NCBI RefSeq assembly: GCF_030253575.1
Contig: NC_080564.1
Coordinates: 8,166,501-8,230,500 of the forward strand
DNA from: Rhododendron vialii
Taxonomy: Eukaryota > Streptophyta > Magnoliopsida > Ericales > Ericaceae
Reading direction: 5' to 3'
Length of the DNA: 64,000 nt
Shown: positions 46,144 to 57,415 of the stretch, one piece after another
Layout of the letters: each line of letters begins with the position of its first letter
Numbering within the stretch: position 1 is the stretch's first letter
Made by a program: the position numbers and the translations under genes
Notes under the pieces: model-generated
What the model saw: only the letters and a program-made list of their open reading frames with translations
Told to the model about the DNA's origin: nothing
Databases searched by the model: none

Positions 46144-46365
46144 CACACCCAGGGGTTGCCCCAGTGGTAAGGGCGAATGACTAACTTTGGGAGAACTTCT
46201 CTTGGTCAGGGGTTCAATTCTCTACCGGGTGAGTACCCTGATAGTAAGTGGGGGGCCGAGACTGTTGTGGCCGCTCTAGTTCCCCCGAGGTTTGAGTTGC
46301 GCAGTCAGGTCTAATTGTGGCTTGGCTGTAGGGCTGTTCCTTGGTTATCAAAAAAAAAAAGAAAA
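46144..46365 (+). mobile_element. Au-type SINE with perfect target duplication
   Basis: The A box region (GGTTGCCCCAGTGGTAAGGG) and B box (GGGGTTCAATTCTC) are near the 5' end. The body has AGTGGGGGGCCGAGA, GTTTGAGTTGCGCAGTCAGG and TGGCTGTAGGGCTG, and it ends GGTTATC plus an A tail, as in plant Au SINEs. A perfect 19-bp direct repeat flanks it (46125-46143 and 46366-46384, AAGGATAGTGTGCCCTTGA), so the insertion is fairly recent. It lies about 250 bases after the desaturase stop. Confidence 0.88.
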
Positions 46366-47774
46366 AAGGATAGTGTGCCCTTGAATTGTAAACCTTATAC
46401 CCATTAGAGGTTCATTGTAATTCATGGACTGGGATGGATCTGATTTGTTTTTGTTTTTGACAATGGGAGGGATGTGACTTGTTATTACTGCTAAAGAAAC
46501 TCGATGGAAATTGTTCTAACAATTGGAGTTGACTCAATAAGTGGAAGGATTCGTCGAAAAGGCTCAAGCTAGGAATGGTTGTAACTCCTAAGTGCATCAG
46601 TTCTGGATTTGCAAACTTCTATTGTAAGTCGCATGGTGCGTGGCGAGCACCTGTGTGAAAGTGTTGTCTTCTGGAAACGTTTAAAACTACTATGATTCGC
46701 GTGAGTGGGGATTGAGGTGAAATTTTTTCTTTGACTTCAACTTGTCTCTTCTCTCTCCTCAATTTTGGGAATCTCTCTCTCATGTTTATTGTGCAGATTA
46801 TATTCAATAGGAATAACTACAAGAAATATTCAACGGTATATTTGTCCACTGATGAACTATAAGAAAAAGTTTTCAATGGTAAATGAGACCGTCATGGTCT
46901 GATTTTAATAACTCAAGCCTCTCATTTTAATGATCCCAATCTGTAAATCATACATGTAAAAAGTAAAGCAATCGAAATATTTGTCTCGAAAGAAAATCCG
47001 AATTCTTAAGAACCATTTCAGCTTTGATCGTCTATCTTGCTCGAAATAAAAATGTTCGACCAAGCACTTATAGTTATCAATTAGACTTTTTTTTTCGCAT
47101 GGTTAATTTTACACAAAGTACTAGTCATAAAATAAACATCTCGGACCATCAAAACGAGACTGTGTGAGTCTAATTTCGCAGTTCATGTGGTTTATATGAA
47201 AGAAACATCTCAACCGACCCTCTGATCTTCCGACGTTTACTCCACTGCAGAACTAGAGTTCACAGCTGAAGTACTAGAGTAATTTTGAAGTGAATAAAGT
47301 GCCCTTTTAATGGAGTACTACGTCCAGAGCGGTACCAGGGAGTTCACCAGCAGAGTTATTGGAGTAGCATAGTACAGTAGATCGATTGATCTCAGATCTA
47401 GAAATAGCGTACTTCTTTAGGCTTTCTTCCTTAAAGCGTTTATAGGAAAAAATGTACTTGCTCTCCAAGTAAATCCGTGCTAGGCACGAGCCTATGATGT
47501 CATCCGTAACCATTTTAGGTAGGTGACGTCATGCATGCATGATGCTCGGCATGCACGTGACCGAACACGTGTGTCTTGGACACTATTGGAGGTCACAGCA
47601 TAAATAGATATGGCATTGGAGTAGCATATAGTATGCACAGCTACAATTATTGGTGTAACCACCATCAAGAACTCGTCACATAACAAGAAACTAACAAGGA
47701 AGCCAAGGGAGCTCCCAGTTGGGTAGTCACAATAATATGAATTCTGAAGATTAGAGCGCATCTCCGTTCCGGAA

Positions 47775-47995
47775 ACAAGAATAAGTACTTATTTTTTAAG
47801 AAGGTAATTTCAAGCTTAAAAATCATGTGTTTACGCAAATTATTTTCCTATCAATATGGATCTTGTTTGATAGATCTCATTGAGATCTTTAATATGCAAA
47901 AAAAATTGAAAAATTATTTTTCATTTACATTATTTTTGAATTTGAAAATGTGAAATAAGTACTTATTTTTTAAGAAAGTGTTCTGGAACGGAATC
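47775..47995. mobile_element. GTACTTATTTTT-family MITE, copy A
   Basis: AATAAGTACTTATTTTTTAA occurs near both ends. The outer ends CCGTTCCGGAAAC and TTCTGGAACGGAA are complementary. Related sequences are at about 13830-13935, 52285-52400 and 56015-56150. Confidence 0.65.
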
Positions 47996-48182
47996 TGTGA
48001 AACACATGAGTAAACCCTACGTTGTTGATGGACATGTGGAATAACAGAGACTAAAAAGGAGTTTCACCATGCATTGATTGTAGTTCGAAAACAAAACAAA
48101 GCTTGAACATGTTATGAATTAAGCTCGTTACATTTTCAAACCAAATTTGAACAACTAATTGATTGACTCGTTTATCACCCTA

Positions 48183-48184
48183 AC

Positions 48185-48281
<97 letters not shown>

Positions 48282-48653
48282 CCTTTCTCCTAAAGATCAC
48301 CTTAACTTAATAAAATAAGGACCTCACTTTTCTGACGGAATTTCGATGATCCAAGCCGCTCAATGTGTTCAGAACGTGATTTTAAGGGTACCCGCGAGAA
48401 ATCAGCAAAAAAAAATGACCGGAAAGGCTTCATCCGAGCAATTTTTGTTTGTTTTTTATCGAACGGTTCAAATAAAAACTGCTCGGATGAAGCCCTTCCC
48501 GGTCATTTTTTTTGCTGATTCCTTGCGAGCACTCCTAAAAATCACGTTCTGAACACATTGAGCGGCTCGGATCATCGAAATTCGAACGGAAAATAGGAGG
48601 AATGGAGAGGTCCTTATTTTAACTAAAATAAGGATCTTCTTATTTGAAAATGA

Positions 48654-48709
<56 letters not shown>

Positions 48710-48718
48710 GTATATATA
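48183..48718. mobile_element. Foldback MITE inside an AT microsatellite
   Basis: TA repeats (48183-48242) and GA repeats (48243-48279) precede the element; TA repeats (48657-48718) follow it. The arms pair through GATGATCCAAGCCGCTCAAT and ATTGAGCGGCTCGGATCATC, and through GCTTCATCCGAGCA and TGCTCGGATGAAGC. The inner loop is only about 30 bases. No coding capacity. Confidence 0.82.
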
Positions 48719-48954
48719 TCAATACCATGTGTACTGGGTTGAATCCGACGGGACGTTGGGCCCGACGTTATGAGCAGCCCCTACACTGGGGATCACTTAA
48801 GCCAAACACACATAGTGTGGGTTTTCGTTTAGTCTACCCTACCATTGTTGGTATGGTATTTGAATATCTCGTTGAGATGGAGATTTGTTGAATTCGCCTC
48901 GATTTTGGTCTTCCCAGCTCCCTTCGTCCCAACCATGGCCTTGGTGGTCCCGTT

Positions 48955-49175
48955 CGGACCTGTGAGCAACACAAGTTTTGGGTGCTCTTAGCATATCTAG
49001 TTCGGACCAAGGTTTCGCTAGTCCGGACCAGACATCTACATGTGATTTGGAGGCTCTTAGCAGGTCTCGTTCGGACCAAGGTTTTTGGTCGTCCGGACGA
49101 GGGTCAACGGGGGGAAGAATTTGGTTCATGGAAGCTTGGTTCGAACCAATGAACACTTGGTCCGGACGAGTGTGC
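48955..49175. repeat. GTTCGGACC-repeat stretch
   Basis: TTCGGACC, GTCCGGACCAG and GTCCGGACGAG occur repeatedly, with CAAGGTTT following GGAC two times. It resembles low-copy plant repeat DNA. I cannot assign it to a transposon class. Confidence 0.4.
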
Positions 49176-51377
49176 GCGTTTCGGTCGATTTTGGTTATAT
49201 TTTGGACTTCCTAAAGATTCGTTTTGGAGTTTTCTTTTTGGTTTTGGACTCTATAAATATAGCATTGTTCTCTCATTAGGGTCTAGACTTCTTGAGTGAA
49301 TCCCTCTGTACGTAGAGGCCCCAATGAGGTTTCATCCCTTAGGGTTCGTCTGTTTGATCTGCATCTAGTTGCCCCTTCTATGGTGGGTCCTGTAGGGCTC
49401 CGGTCATTTGGAAGATCACTTGTTTCGGCGATTCTTTCTAGTTGAAATCGTAAGGTTTCGTGAGAATCATTTATTTCTGTGTACATTCAATCATGTCTGT
49501 GGAACTCCGTTTCGTCTATGTCTTTTGGTTAAAAACCCTAAGGGTTTTGTGAGACTTGATGAGAGAGAGTCTGCATTTGGTGAGAGATTCTAATTAGATT
49601 TTTAATTTCGTGAAAGAACTCGTATTTTGGGGTTGATGAGAGTCTCTTTGTGAGGGTTTTGTTTATTTGTCACCATTGTAGCTCTTTGGAGCATCATTCT
49701 CTTCACATAGTAGAATCGTCTTTCATTTGCTTGCCCATGGAGTAGATTTAAACCTGTATACTGAACCATGTATATCTTGATCTCTCTAATTTGTTTTCTT
49801 TGTTTGGTTTGGTTTCTCCGTTTGCTTTTTTGGATATGTTTAGTTTATTTTCCTAATATCATGAACTTCAATGATCGTTAGGTTGCAGTTGAGTCCTTCG
49901 TGGGCTCGCCACACAACAATAAGAGCTGATCAAAAGTTTAATTACGCTTATGCCCTGTATGATGAACATTGCTTAGTTTACTTAACTAATAATCAATCAC
50001 CTTGTTAAACTTATCGTAACATTAAAAATAGAATGAAACAAATAAGCAATATTTATCCAACAGGGTCTGACGTATAGTTTATGGGCACACACGAACAGCT
50101 GGGGATGTAGGGGCAAAAGTGGGTACCCCACAAAATATTATTTATGCAAAATCTCTAATACAAACACAAGTGGAGCTTTGCAATGAGACAGAAATTTCTT
50201 TATTTTTTTTGTTTCAATAATTGAGGACCGTTTTTTTAACTAATTATTTATTGTCTTTATCCATTTTTGCACGTCCTCTTGACAATGTCACTTTCAAGTT
50301 TCAACCATACAAGCCCATCCCATCCACAATATAATAATAAAAATTAAAAAAGCTAAAAGCAAATTTGATTCTGCTGTTGAAATGTGCTATATTAGCACAA
50401 TTTAAAAACTTCTGAAGAGGGCAATTTACACTTTATACCTTGTATTTTACTTTTTTTTTTGACTCGGACCTTGTATTTTACTTGAAATTGCACTCTTCAC
50501 ATAGAGATGAGAATCAATACACCTAAAACTCGCGCAAACCCTTACCGCAGTAATATATCAAACTCCTCTCCATAAGTTTGAACGGTATGTGGTTTCTCTC
50601 CACGATGATATCATGCTATTCTGCAAAACTGACCAAATTAACGGTCCGCAGTTACTAAGAATTCTCCTTCAAGACTCGTTTTTGTAATTTTAAAAGACAT
50701 CTTAACCCTTGTGGAATAGAGCCACCCTCCACAAAGTTTAAAGTTGAATAATGTTAGACATGCATGCCATAACGGGTTCAGATCCTCCCCCCATAAACTC
50801 TCCCTCAACATCTTGAGAAGGTTTCAATGTGTGACTGACAAGCACATAAAATGAAAGATTTTAATATTTAACTGCTCACAATGGCAGTCAACCGGCCCCT
50901 TTGACCAAACTTTTCTTGAATTTTTTGACACAATTTTTGAATGTTTTCTCTTAATTTTTATCAGATTTGGATCAAATTTTTATATCATTTTTCATTTTGA
51001 CGTTAAGAATTAGGAAAAATATAGAATTTTAGTCCAAAGTTATAAAAAGTTCGATCATGTAAAACGACGAAAAAGACGGATTTGATTTGATTTTTCAGCA
51101 AAATTCCTTCATCCTATGAGGACAAAAAGTACTTCTAAATAACAGTTTGAACAGTTGGTGCCTCCCCATATATTCTTATGCGCATGGGCAATGTTCGATT
51201 TTTGCAAGCATCTATCTCCTTTCTAAATCTTAATAGAGTAGATTAAGATTAACGAATGAAAAAAAATAAAATAAAATAACAGTTCGAAAATAGATGACAC
51301 AAAAGAATCCATCGTACGCATCGCCCACCTTTTTACTCCTACATTTCTAGTTGTATTTTTGGTTTATCATACTACAC

Positions 51378-52018
51378 GGAGTTGGGAGGAGCTGCTGTCT
51401 CTTTAGGGGACAGCAGCCTGCTGTCTCGGTCAAGGGGGTCCCGCTTCGATCTTGCTCCAATGATCGAAAACGTTCACTTCGTAGAGCTCATCGAGATTTT
51501 GACTTGAAAAAAATGGATCCGAAACACTGGATCAAATCTATTATAACCCATTATAGGCAAGTTATATGTGTTCCAATTAGACACTTAATGATATCTGATC
51601 AAACTGTTTTTTTGCATACTTGTTCAACTCGACGAGCTCTACGCAGTGAACATTTTCGATTATCGAAGCAAGGACGGAGCGGAACCTCTCGACCGGGGCA
51701 GGCCGATGTTGTCCCTTAGAGCATCTCCAACCCATGCTCTATTCCTCCATTTGAGAGTATGGAATTCCTCCAACCCATCCTCTCAAGCCTCCGCTATTTG
51801 AGAGGATGGGATTTTGATCCTCCATATTTAGAGGATGAGAGAAAATATGGAGGATCTCCTCTAAAATCACTTTATGAATAAATAGAGGGTTTGTGGTTGG
51901 AGTAAATATTAATAGTAATTTCCTCTAAAATCACTTTATGAATAAAATAGAATATTTTGATACTCTCAAATAGAGTATTGGATTGAAGATGCTCTTAAAG
52001 GGGTAGCTGCTCCCCCGT
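51378..52018. mobile_element. Foldback element interrupted by a Tourist-like MITE
   Basis: The left arm (from GGGAGGAGCTGCTGTCTCTT through GGTCAAGGGGGTCCCGCTTC and GTAGAGCTC) is the approximate reverse complement of the right arm (GAGCTCTACGCAGTGAAC ... GATGTTGTCCC, then AAGGGGTAGCTGCTCCCCC). The right arm is split by the 276-bp element at 51719-51994. Confidence 0.75.
51719..51994. mobile_element. Tourist-like MITE, copy 1 (TTA target)
   Basis: Ends GAGCATCTCCAA and TTGAAGATGCTC with a TTA duplication on both sides (51716-51718, 51995-51997), which fits the PIF/Harbinger class. It is nearly identical to 56910-57184. Confidence 0.88.
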
Positions 52019-52284
52019 CCTTATTACACCATGTGATTGTGAGCGCAACAACGTGTAACGGTTGTACTGAAAATTTGGCGCAATAAAAAGGTGTATTTTT
52101 TGATTTTGTGAGGATTACCTGGACCAATTTTTAAGGAAATGACTTCACTTTTAATGGTCAAATTTTAGACAGGAAGGATTATCTTAAAATGAGTGAAGAA
52201 TAAAGCCACCTATTTTGACACCCACTTTTTCCCTACTTTAAATTTCTTGAATCCAAATTACGCAAATTTTCACGAACTAATTCA

Positions 52285-52400
52285 TTCCCCTAAGAAAATA
52301 AATATTTATTTTTTGAATTAAAAATAATATATTACAAAAAAATAATCTATCTCGTAAAATGAAATATAAGTACTTAAAAAACAAGAACTTCAGCGGAATG
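52285..52400. mobile_element. GTACTTATTTTT-family MITE, copy B
   Basis: AATAAATATTTATTTTTTGA at one end and ATATAAGTACTTAAAAAAC at the other, then CTTCAGCGGAATGGAG. Same plan as 56015-56150. Confidence 0.6.
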
Positions 52401-52707
52401 GAGATCGCTCCCCAAAATACCCTAACCATATCCATTTTCCGAGCTCAAGTTTTTTGATTCCTATGCATTTCCGACAGTTGGATCAAGTTAAAATTCTTAT
52501 ACTCTTAAAATTTCCAAATAATTCAATGACCAAAAACACACCGGTACATGGGGCAAACAGAATTTTCGGCTCAGAGGATTTAAGGGGCTATTTTCCAGGG
52601 CGAGACTCAATTTATGAGATTAAAATTGGAACAAAATCCAAAATCGAAGGATATATACTAACAATTATAACGAGATATTGGCAATATCCGTACACTTTGA
52701 ATTACCA

Positions 52708-53184
52708 CTACTCGGGTATAGCAACGAGTACCGGACGCCAAGCCCTTCTCAGCAACCGCTGCCGGAACGCAGCCGATAACGGCCGAATTCCGCCTCGCCG
52801 CCCTCCCAAACCACCGACGCCGCCGCCAGACAGCACATCGTCTCGCCTCAAAAACCGCTCTCGTATGTTCTCCGTACCCCTCTCCTCGAGCGGCGGCGGC
52901 GGCGAGGAGACGAAGAAGTCCTTCAGCTTGCTTCTCACCACCAGCTGCTGCTTGATCTTCTCGGGAGAACCATCCGCCGCGGCGGCGGCGGCAACGGAAT
53001 TATCTTTCCGGTGATCCAGGGACTCGTCGCGGCGCCGGCTGCCGCTGCCGGCGCGGCTGAGGAACATCCTTAGGGTTTTGCGGCGGCGGAGGTGGATTAC
53101 TGGGCTCGTGGTCGGGCTTCGAGATGGGCTTCCTGCTACGGCGCACTGAGTCGCTAAGAACTTGAATTTCTGCAGCGTCGCCAT
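52708..53184 (-). CDS. Single-exon basic plant protein of unknown function, 158 aa
   Basis: One continuous frame from ATG 53184 to the stop at 52708, in a locally GC-rich stretch unlike its surroundings. The N-terminus MATLQKFKFLATQCAVAGSP, followed by SRSPTTSPVIHLRRRKTLRM (20-40), is a pattern I recognise from conserved but uncharacterised plant proteins. The middle has an Ala run (65-70), SKLKDFFVSSPPPPLEERG (85-103), and a Gly-rich stretch (120-132). The end RQRLLRRAWRPVLVAIPE is also conserved in my memory of the family. It is strongly basic. The ATG is 5' of a GA/CT microsatellite (53350-53370) that probably lies in its 5' leader or promoter. I know no function. Confidence 0.85.
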   Translation of the reverse strand: MATLQKFKFLATQCAVAGSPSRSPTTSPVIHLRRRKTLRMFLSRAGSGSRRRDESLDHRKDNSVAAAAAADGSPEKIKQQLVVRSKLKDFFVSSPPPPLEERGTENIRERFLRRDDVLSGGGVGGLGGRRGGIRPLSAAFRQRLLRRAWRPVLVAIPE

Positions 53185-53917
53185 TCTCCTCGATCCAATT
53201 TTTACCAGGCTCTCTTTCTATGAATCAGTGCAAGTCTCAGAACTGTTGGGGATTTCTTGTTAGAGAGGGAGGGAGAGATCTGAATTTCGGATCGGCCATT
53301 AGATTCTTTGTTTCATTTTTGAGGCTTTCGAAGTAGGGATGTCAAAGTGAGAGAGAGAGAGAGAGAGAGACTGGGCGTGGAAATAAATGGGAAGGAATAC
53401 GGACGGCCTTCTTTACGGGAATATCGCCCTTCTCCTTGGCTTGGGAGTATTTTTTTGTTTGGAGAGCGGATCTTCTCCCGTTCATATTTTATAGTAACTC
53501 CATTGTACTAGACAATCGTAATCTGAACCGATTGATTGATACTTTAATTAATGGTTCAGATAAATTTATAGACTTTTTGTGTGAAGAATTTAATTCTTCA
53601 GCAATGAGTTTTTGAACAAATTTCAACCTTCGAATTTCCTAACGCATGATTCAGTTTGGACTGTTTTTACGGTCCAAAACTTGGACGAGTAGGATTCAAT
53701 TCCTATCTAAGGTGGACAATATATATTTTTTTTCATGTGACACAAAATAAAATCTACGTACTATTACCATTTTGCTTGATGATTTGAGCATATCATTTTA
53801 CGGATCTTAATATGTTCATCATCTATATAAAAAATCAAATTTATTGGATATCATATCGATTTGAACAAAACATAATTATCATAATACTCCTAAATATAGC
53901 CACAGAGGTGCTATAGT

Positions 53918-54297
53918 TCCCGATGGGAGGGATCCCGACGGCGCGCCGGGCCCACTCCGGTTACCGGACGGCTGATCCGAGCCATCCAAAAATTAAAAAA
54001 AAAAAAACCGAGTGGGCCGTTCGCGGGAATCAATAGCATCCGACGTGTGTAAGTGGCCGATCCAAACACTCCATTTTTGTGTGTATAATATACACACAAA
54101 AATAGAGATTATACACACAAAAATGGAGTGTTTGGATCGGCCACCTACATACATCGGATGCCATTGATTCTCGCGTAGACCCACTTAATTTTTTTTTTTT
54201 ATAGAATTTTTGGATGGCTCAGATCAGCCATTTGGTGGCCGGAGTGGCTCGGCGCGCTGTCAGTAATCCGGTTAGGATCCCTCCGTCGGGAACCTTA
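53918..54297. mobile_element. Foldback MITE with long imperfect arms
   Basis: The left arm (CCCGATGGGAGGGATCCCGA, CCATCCAAAAATT, ACACTCCATTTTTGTGTGTA) pairs with the right arm (ACACACAAAAATGGAGTGTT, AATTTTTGGATGG, GGATCCCTCCGTCGGGA). The central loop is short. No coding capacity. Confidence 0.82.
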
Positions 54298-55129
54298 GAC
54301 TTTCTGATATAGCCAACACAAGTTGAACTAGTTTTAACTATGTCCAATCAATGTGATGTTTTTGGACTGATGATGAACACAAGAACGGTAGAATAAAATA
54401 GACGTCTCAAATCATCAAATATATGGAACATTTATTGCATTTTACATCACACGAAGATCATAAGGAAAACCTTGATTTTTTTTGTTGTTGGTGTAAGCGT
54501 GTTCTGTTCCTAAAATGGTCTTATTCAGCCCATCTATAGCCGGCCCCCTCTCGCGCTCACTTTGATAGTCGAAATTCTTTATATTCTCGCGCTCACTTTG
54601 ATAATAATCCTCCCCTAGATATCATGTTGATTGATATATTATTATTTTTTGTAATTTCAGAACATATTTATTCGGAGTTAACTGAATTCCGACCAATATT
54701 GCAATCTATTTTTAAAAAAAAAATAAACATGTTTGAAAATTCTAGTATCAATTAGTAATATACGATCAACATGCTTTTCTATTTGGTTGATGTTCTCGAT
54801 AGAGATTAAATTTTTTACAACGGCGGTGCAAACATTTGTTTCCTCCAAATAAATTACATTGCGCCACGTTATTCTGGATAAGCTTTACTATAAAATAAAG
54901 CACCCAAATCATTCAAATGAACCGATCGAGTAAGCTTTACTATTAAACGAAGGAATAGGCCCATTAAAAAAGTACTCCTACTCCTACTAGAGAGTATCCT
55001 CCTATGCTTTCCTAAATTGTTTTTTAACGCTCGATCCGTTTCATTGGAAACATCACGCGTGCAAGTTGCCATCGTAATGGATTTTCCATGTTTCACTAAG
55101 AATTGATCGTGAAAATAAGTTTAGCTTTG

Positions 55130-55328
55130 TTTGGTTGGGAGTTTAATTTAGTTTAGTTTTGATAATGGATAGAGAGAGAAATATGGTAATGATTGAAGAG
55201 AGGGGTAATGATTAGAGAGAGATAGAAAGAGATGAAAAAATAATAATTGGAGAAATATGGTAATAATTGGAGAAAGAAATAGAATAATGATTGAAAAACT
55301 AAACTAAACTATGAACCGAACAAAGACA
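55130..55328. mobile_element. TAATNATTG-family element, copy 4
   Basis: Ends GTTTGGTTGGGAGTTTAATT and ACTAAACTATGAACCGAAC, with interior units GGTAATGATTGAAGAG, GGTAATGATTAGAGAG, AATAATAATTGGAG, GGTAATAATTGGAG and AGAATAATGATTG. Closest to 36832-37028. Confidence 0.78.
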
Positions 55329-56014
55329 CTCAAATTAAAACAAAACTAAAAAATTTTAAATTTGAGCAATTCAATAGCTTGCCGTCCCGGTTGGTTTTTG
55401 TGACACAGATTTTAGTAGTAGGAGATTCGTTCATGATCTAATTTAAATATGTTCCAAAATTATACTATAATCCTTACTTGATTAAAATGATTTTCGACAT
55501 AGCTGATGTTCTCTCCAAGCTCTAAAAACATAAACAATTCCGATCATTGGAATGTACTCCGAATAAAATCCATAAAGTTTGATTGAAAAGAACTGTACGT
55601 GGAGGATTCTATTCTTTTTTTTTTCAACGCTTTGTTTCATTGGAACGTCACGCGCATCGTTAACGTTATGATTTTTTTATTGTTTTGCTAAATTTATGGT
55701 GACAATGAAACACAAACGAACTTGAAAATTTTAAAATTTTAAAATTAGAACAATTCAATAGCTTGCCGTCCCGGTTGGTTTTTGCAAAACAGTTAGAGTA
55801 GTGTGAGATTCCTTTAATATCTAATCCTACCCAATTTAGACTATCTAACCACTCTGATACTCAAAAGTGGTTTTTGGTTCTTGTGATATCAATAAAATTC
55901 CCAATCGTTATTGGGAAAAAAAAAAAAAACCACTCTGATACTCGTCTGATACGAGTAAAAATTTTCTTTCCCTTGCAAGCGTCGAAGGTAATTGAAACAA
56001 GAAAAGGAGGCCCC

Positions 56015-56150
56015 GTTCCGTTTATAAGAATAAGAAAATAAGTACTTATTTTTTTGAATTAAATTTGATATATTGTGAGAGAATGACCTAACTCGTAAAG
56101 CGAAAAATAAGTACTTAAAAATAACAACCTTAACGAGATGGGGCCTGGAT
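56015..56150. mobile_element. GTACTTATTTTT-family MITE, copy C
   Basis: CCGTTCCGTTTATAAG at one end and CTTAACGAGATGGGG at the other, with AAATAAGTACTTATTTTTTT and AAAATAAGTACTTAAAAATA inside. Confidence 0.65.
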
Positions 56151-56909
56151 TATTTACCTCGTTTCGGAGTTGTTATGTTCAGAATTGGGACAAAATAATT
56201 CCCGCGAACGCATGGGGCCGAGACTATATTGGTAGAAGAGGGGAAAAAATCGTGTTTATCTATTTTAGGGTTAAATACGTTAGGGTCTAGAGTTTGAGAG
56301 GGTTCCTAGGATAAATACTCTTCCATTTTCAAAGTTGGATTTGACTCCTAATCTTGTACAAGTCTTAATTGGAAAACAGTTAATTTGTTTCTTTATTAGA
56401 TGGGTTAAGCTAGGAACGTGAAAAATTACTCTATTTTAGTGTTGGTCAAAGTTAGATTTTTATTTAAATATTCAAGTTATTGAATTACTTGTCATTTCCG
56501 GTGACCAATTCAAGATTGAAGCAGAAATGATGAAGTATGGACGTTTGCTTCTAGTCAATTTTGGACAAATAAAGCTCAATCTATGTGGAGACATTTTAAT
56601 TGTGCAAAAAAGAAAGAAAGAAAAAAAAAAGTGGAGCCATTTTAAGCTTTTGTCCGTTTATATGATGTACTCCTGCAAGAGTTCTTTTTTTAGTTGACTG
56701 CGTAAAAATGTGTACAGTCCAATTTAGACAGTTTATGTTGACAATTAAGGGTTCAGTTTTGTTGAATATTTTTACCGATAAAAGAGCCGGTAAAAAAATC
56801 AAAACAAATTTAGACTATTGAAAACACTAATCAACGGTTGTGATAACTTGGAGTCCAAACTTGGAATACAGACAAGTGATTTCCTATTTATTACTCTAAC
56901 CACCACTAA

Positions 56910-57184
56910 GAGTATCTCCAACCATGCTTTATTCCTTCATTTGAGAGTATGGAACTCCTCCAATCCATCCTCTCAAGCCTCTTCTATTTGAGAGGATGGG
57001 ATTTTGATCCTCCATATTTAGAGGATGAGAGAAAATATGGAGGATCTCCTCTAAAATCACTTTATGAATAAATAGAGGGTTTGTGGTTGGAGTAAATAAG
57101 AATAGTGATTTCCTCTAAAATCGCTTTATGAATAAAATAGAATATTTTGATACTCTCAAATAGAGTATTGGATTGGAGATGCTC
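56910..57184. mobile_element. Tourist-like MITE, copy 2 (TAA target)
   Basis: Ends GAGTATCTCCAA and TTGGAGATGCTC, flanked by TAA on both sides (56907-56909, 57185-57187). It is nearly identical in sequence and length to 51719-51994, which suggests recent activity of one family. Confidence 0.88.
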
Positions 57185-57214
57185 TAACAGGGTGGGTGGG
57201 AGGGACCTGAGGGT

Positions 57215-57415
57215 GTTTTAGTGCACCCCCATACTACACGTGTAGTACGGTCAATTCGGTCGTCCATCTCGGCAATGGACAACCCGGATTTTCATCCGAA
57301 CAATAGACGGCTAGGATTTATAGGAGCTCGGATTAAATCCAAACCGTTCATGCCAAGATGGATGGTCGGATCAACCGCACTATACGGTGTAGTGCACTAC
57401 AGCCCCTCTCATTCC
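57215..57415. mobile_element. Small foldback element
   Basis: TACTACACGTGTAGTACGG and CGTCCATCTCGGCAATGG on the left pair loosely with GCCAAGATGGATGG and CTATACGGTGTAGTGC on the right. Probably an old MITE. Confidence 0.55.

Larger units (their letters stand above)
45887..52707. other. Gene-poor region between STE1 and the 52708-53184 gene
   Basis: No gene that I can support in 6.8 kb. It holds an Au-type SINE (46144-46365), a GTACTTATTTTT-family element (47775-47995), an AT/GA microsatellite block with an embedded foldback (48183-48718), a GTTCGGACC-repeat stretch (about 48955-49175), a foldback with a Tourist-like MITE inside (51378-52018), and another GTACTTATTTTT-family copy (52285-52400). 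I see nothing identifiable in 49200-51370. Confidence 0.6.

Noticed and set aside
48468-48728. Minus-strand frame with an IYIYIY repeat
   Set aside because: Translation of the TA microsatellite and foldback arm.
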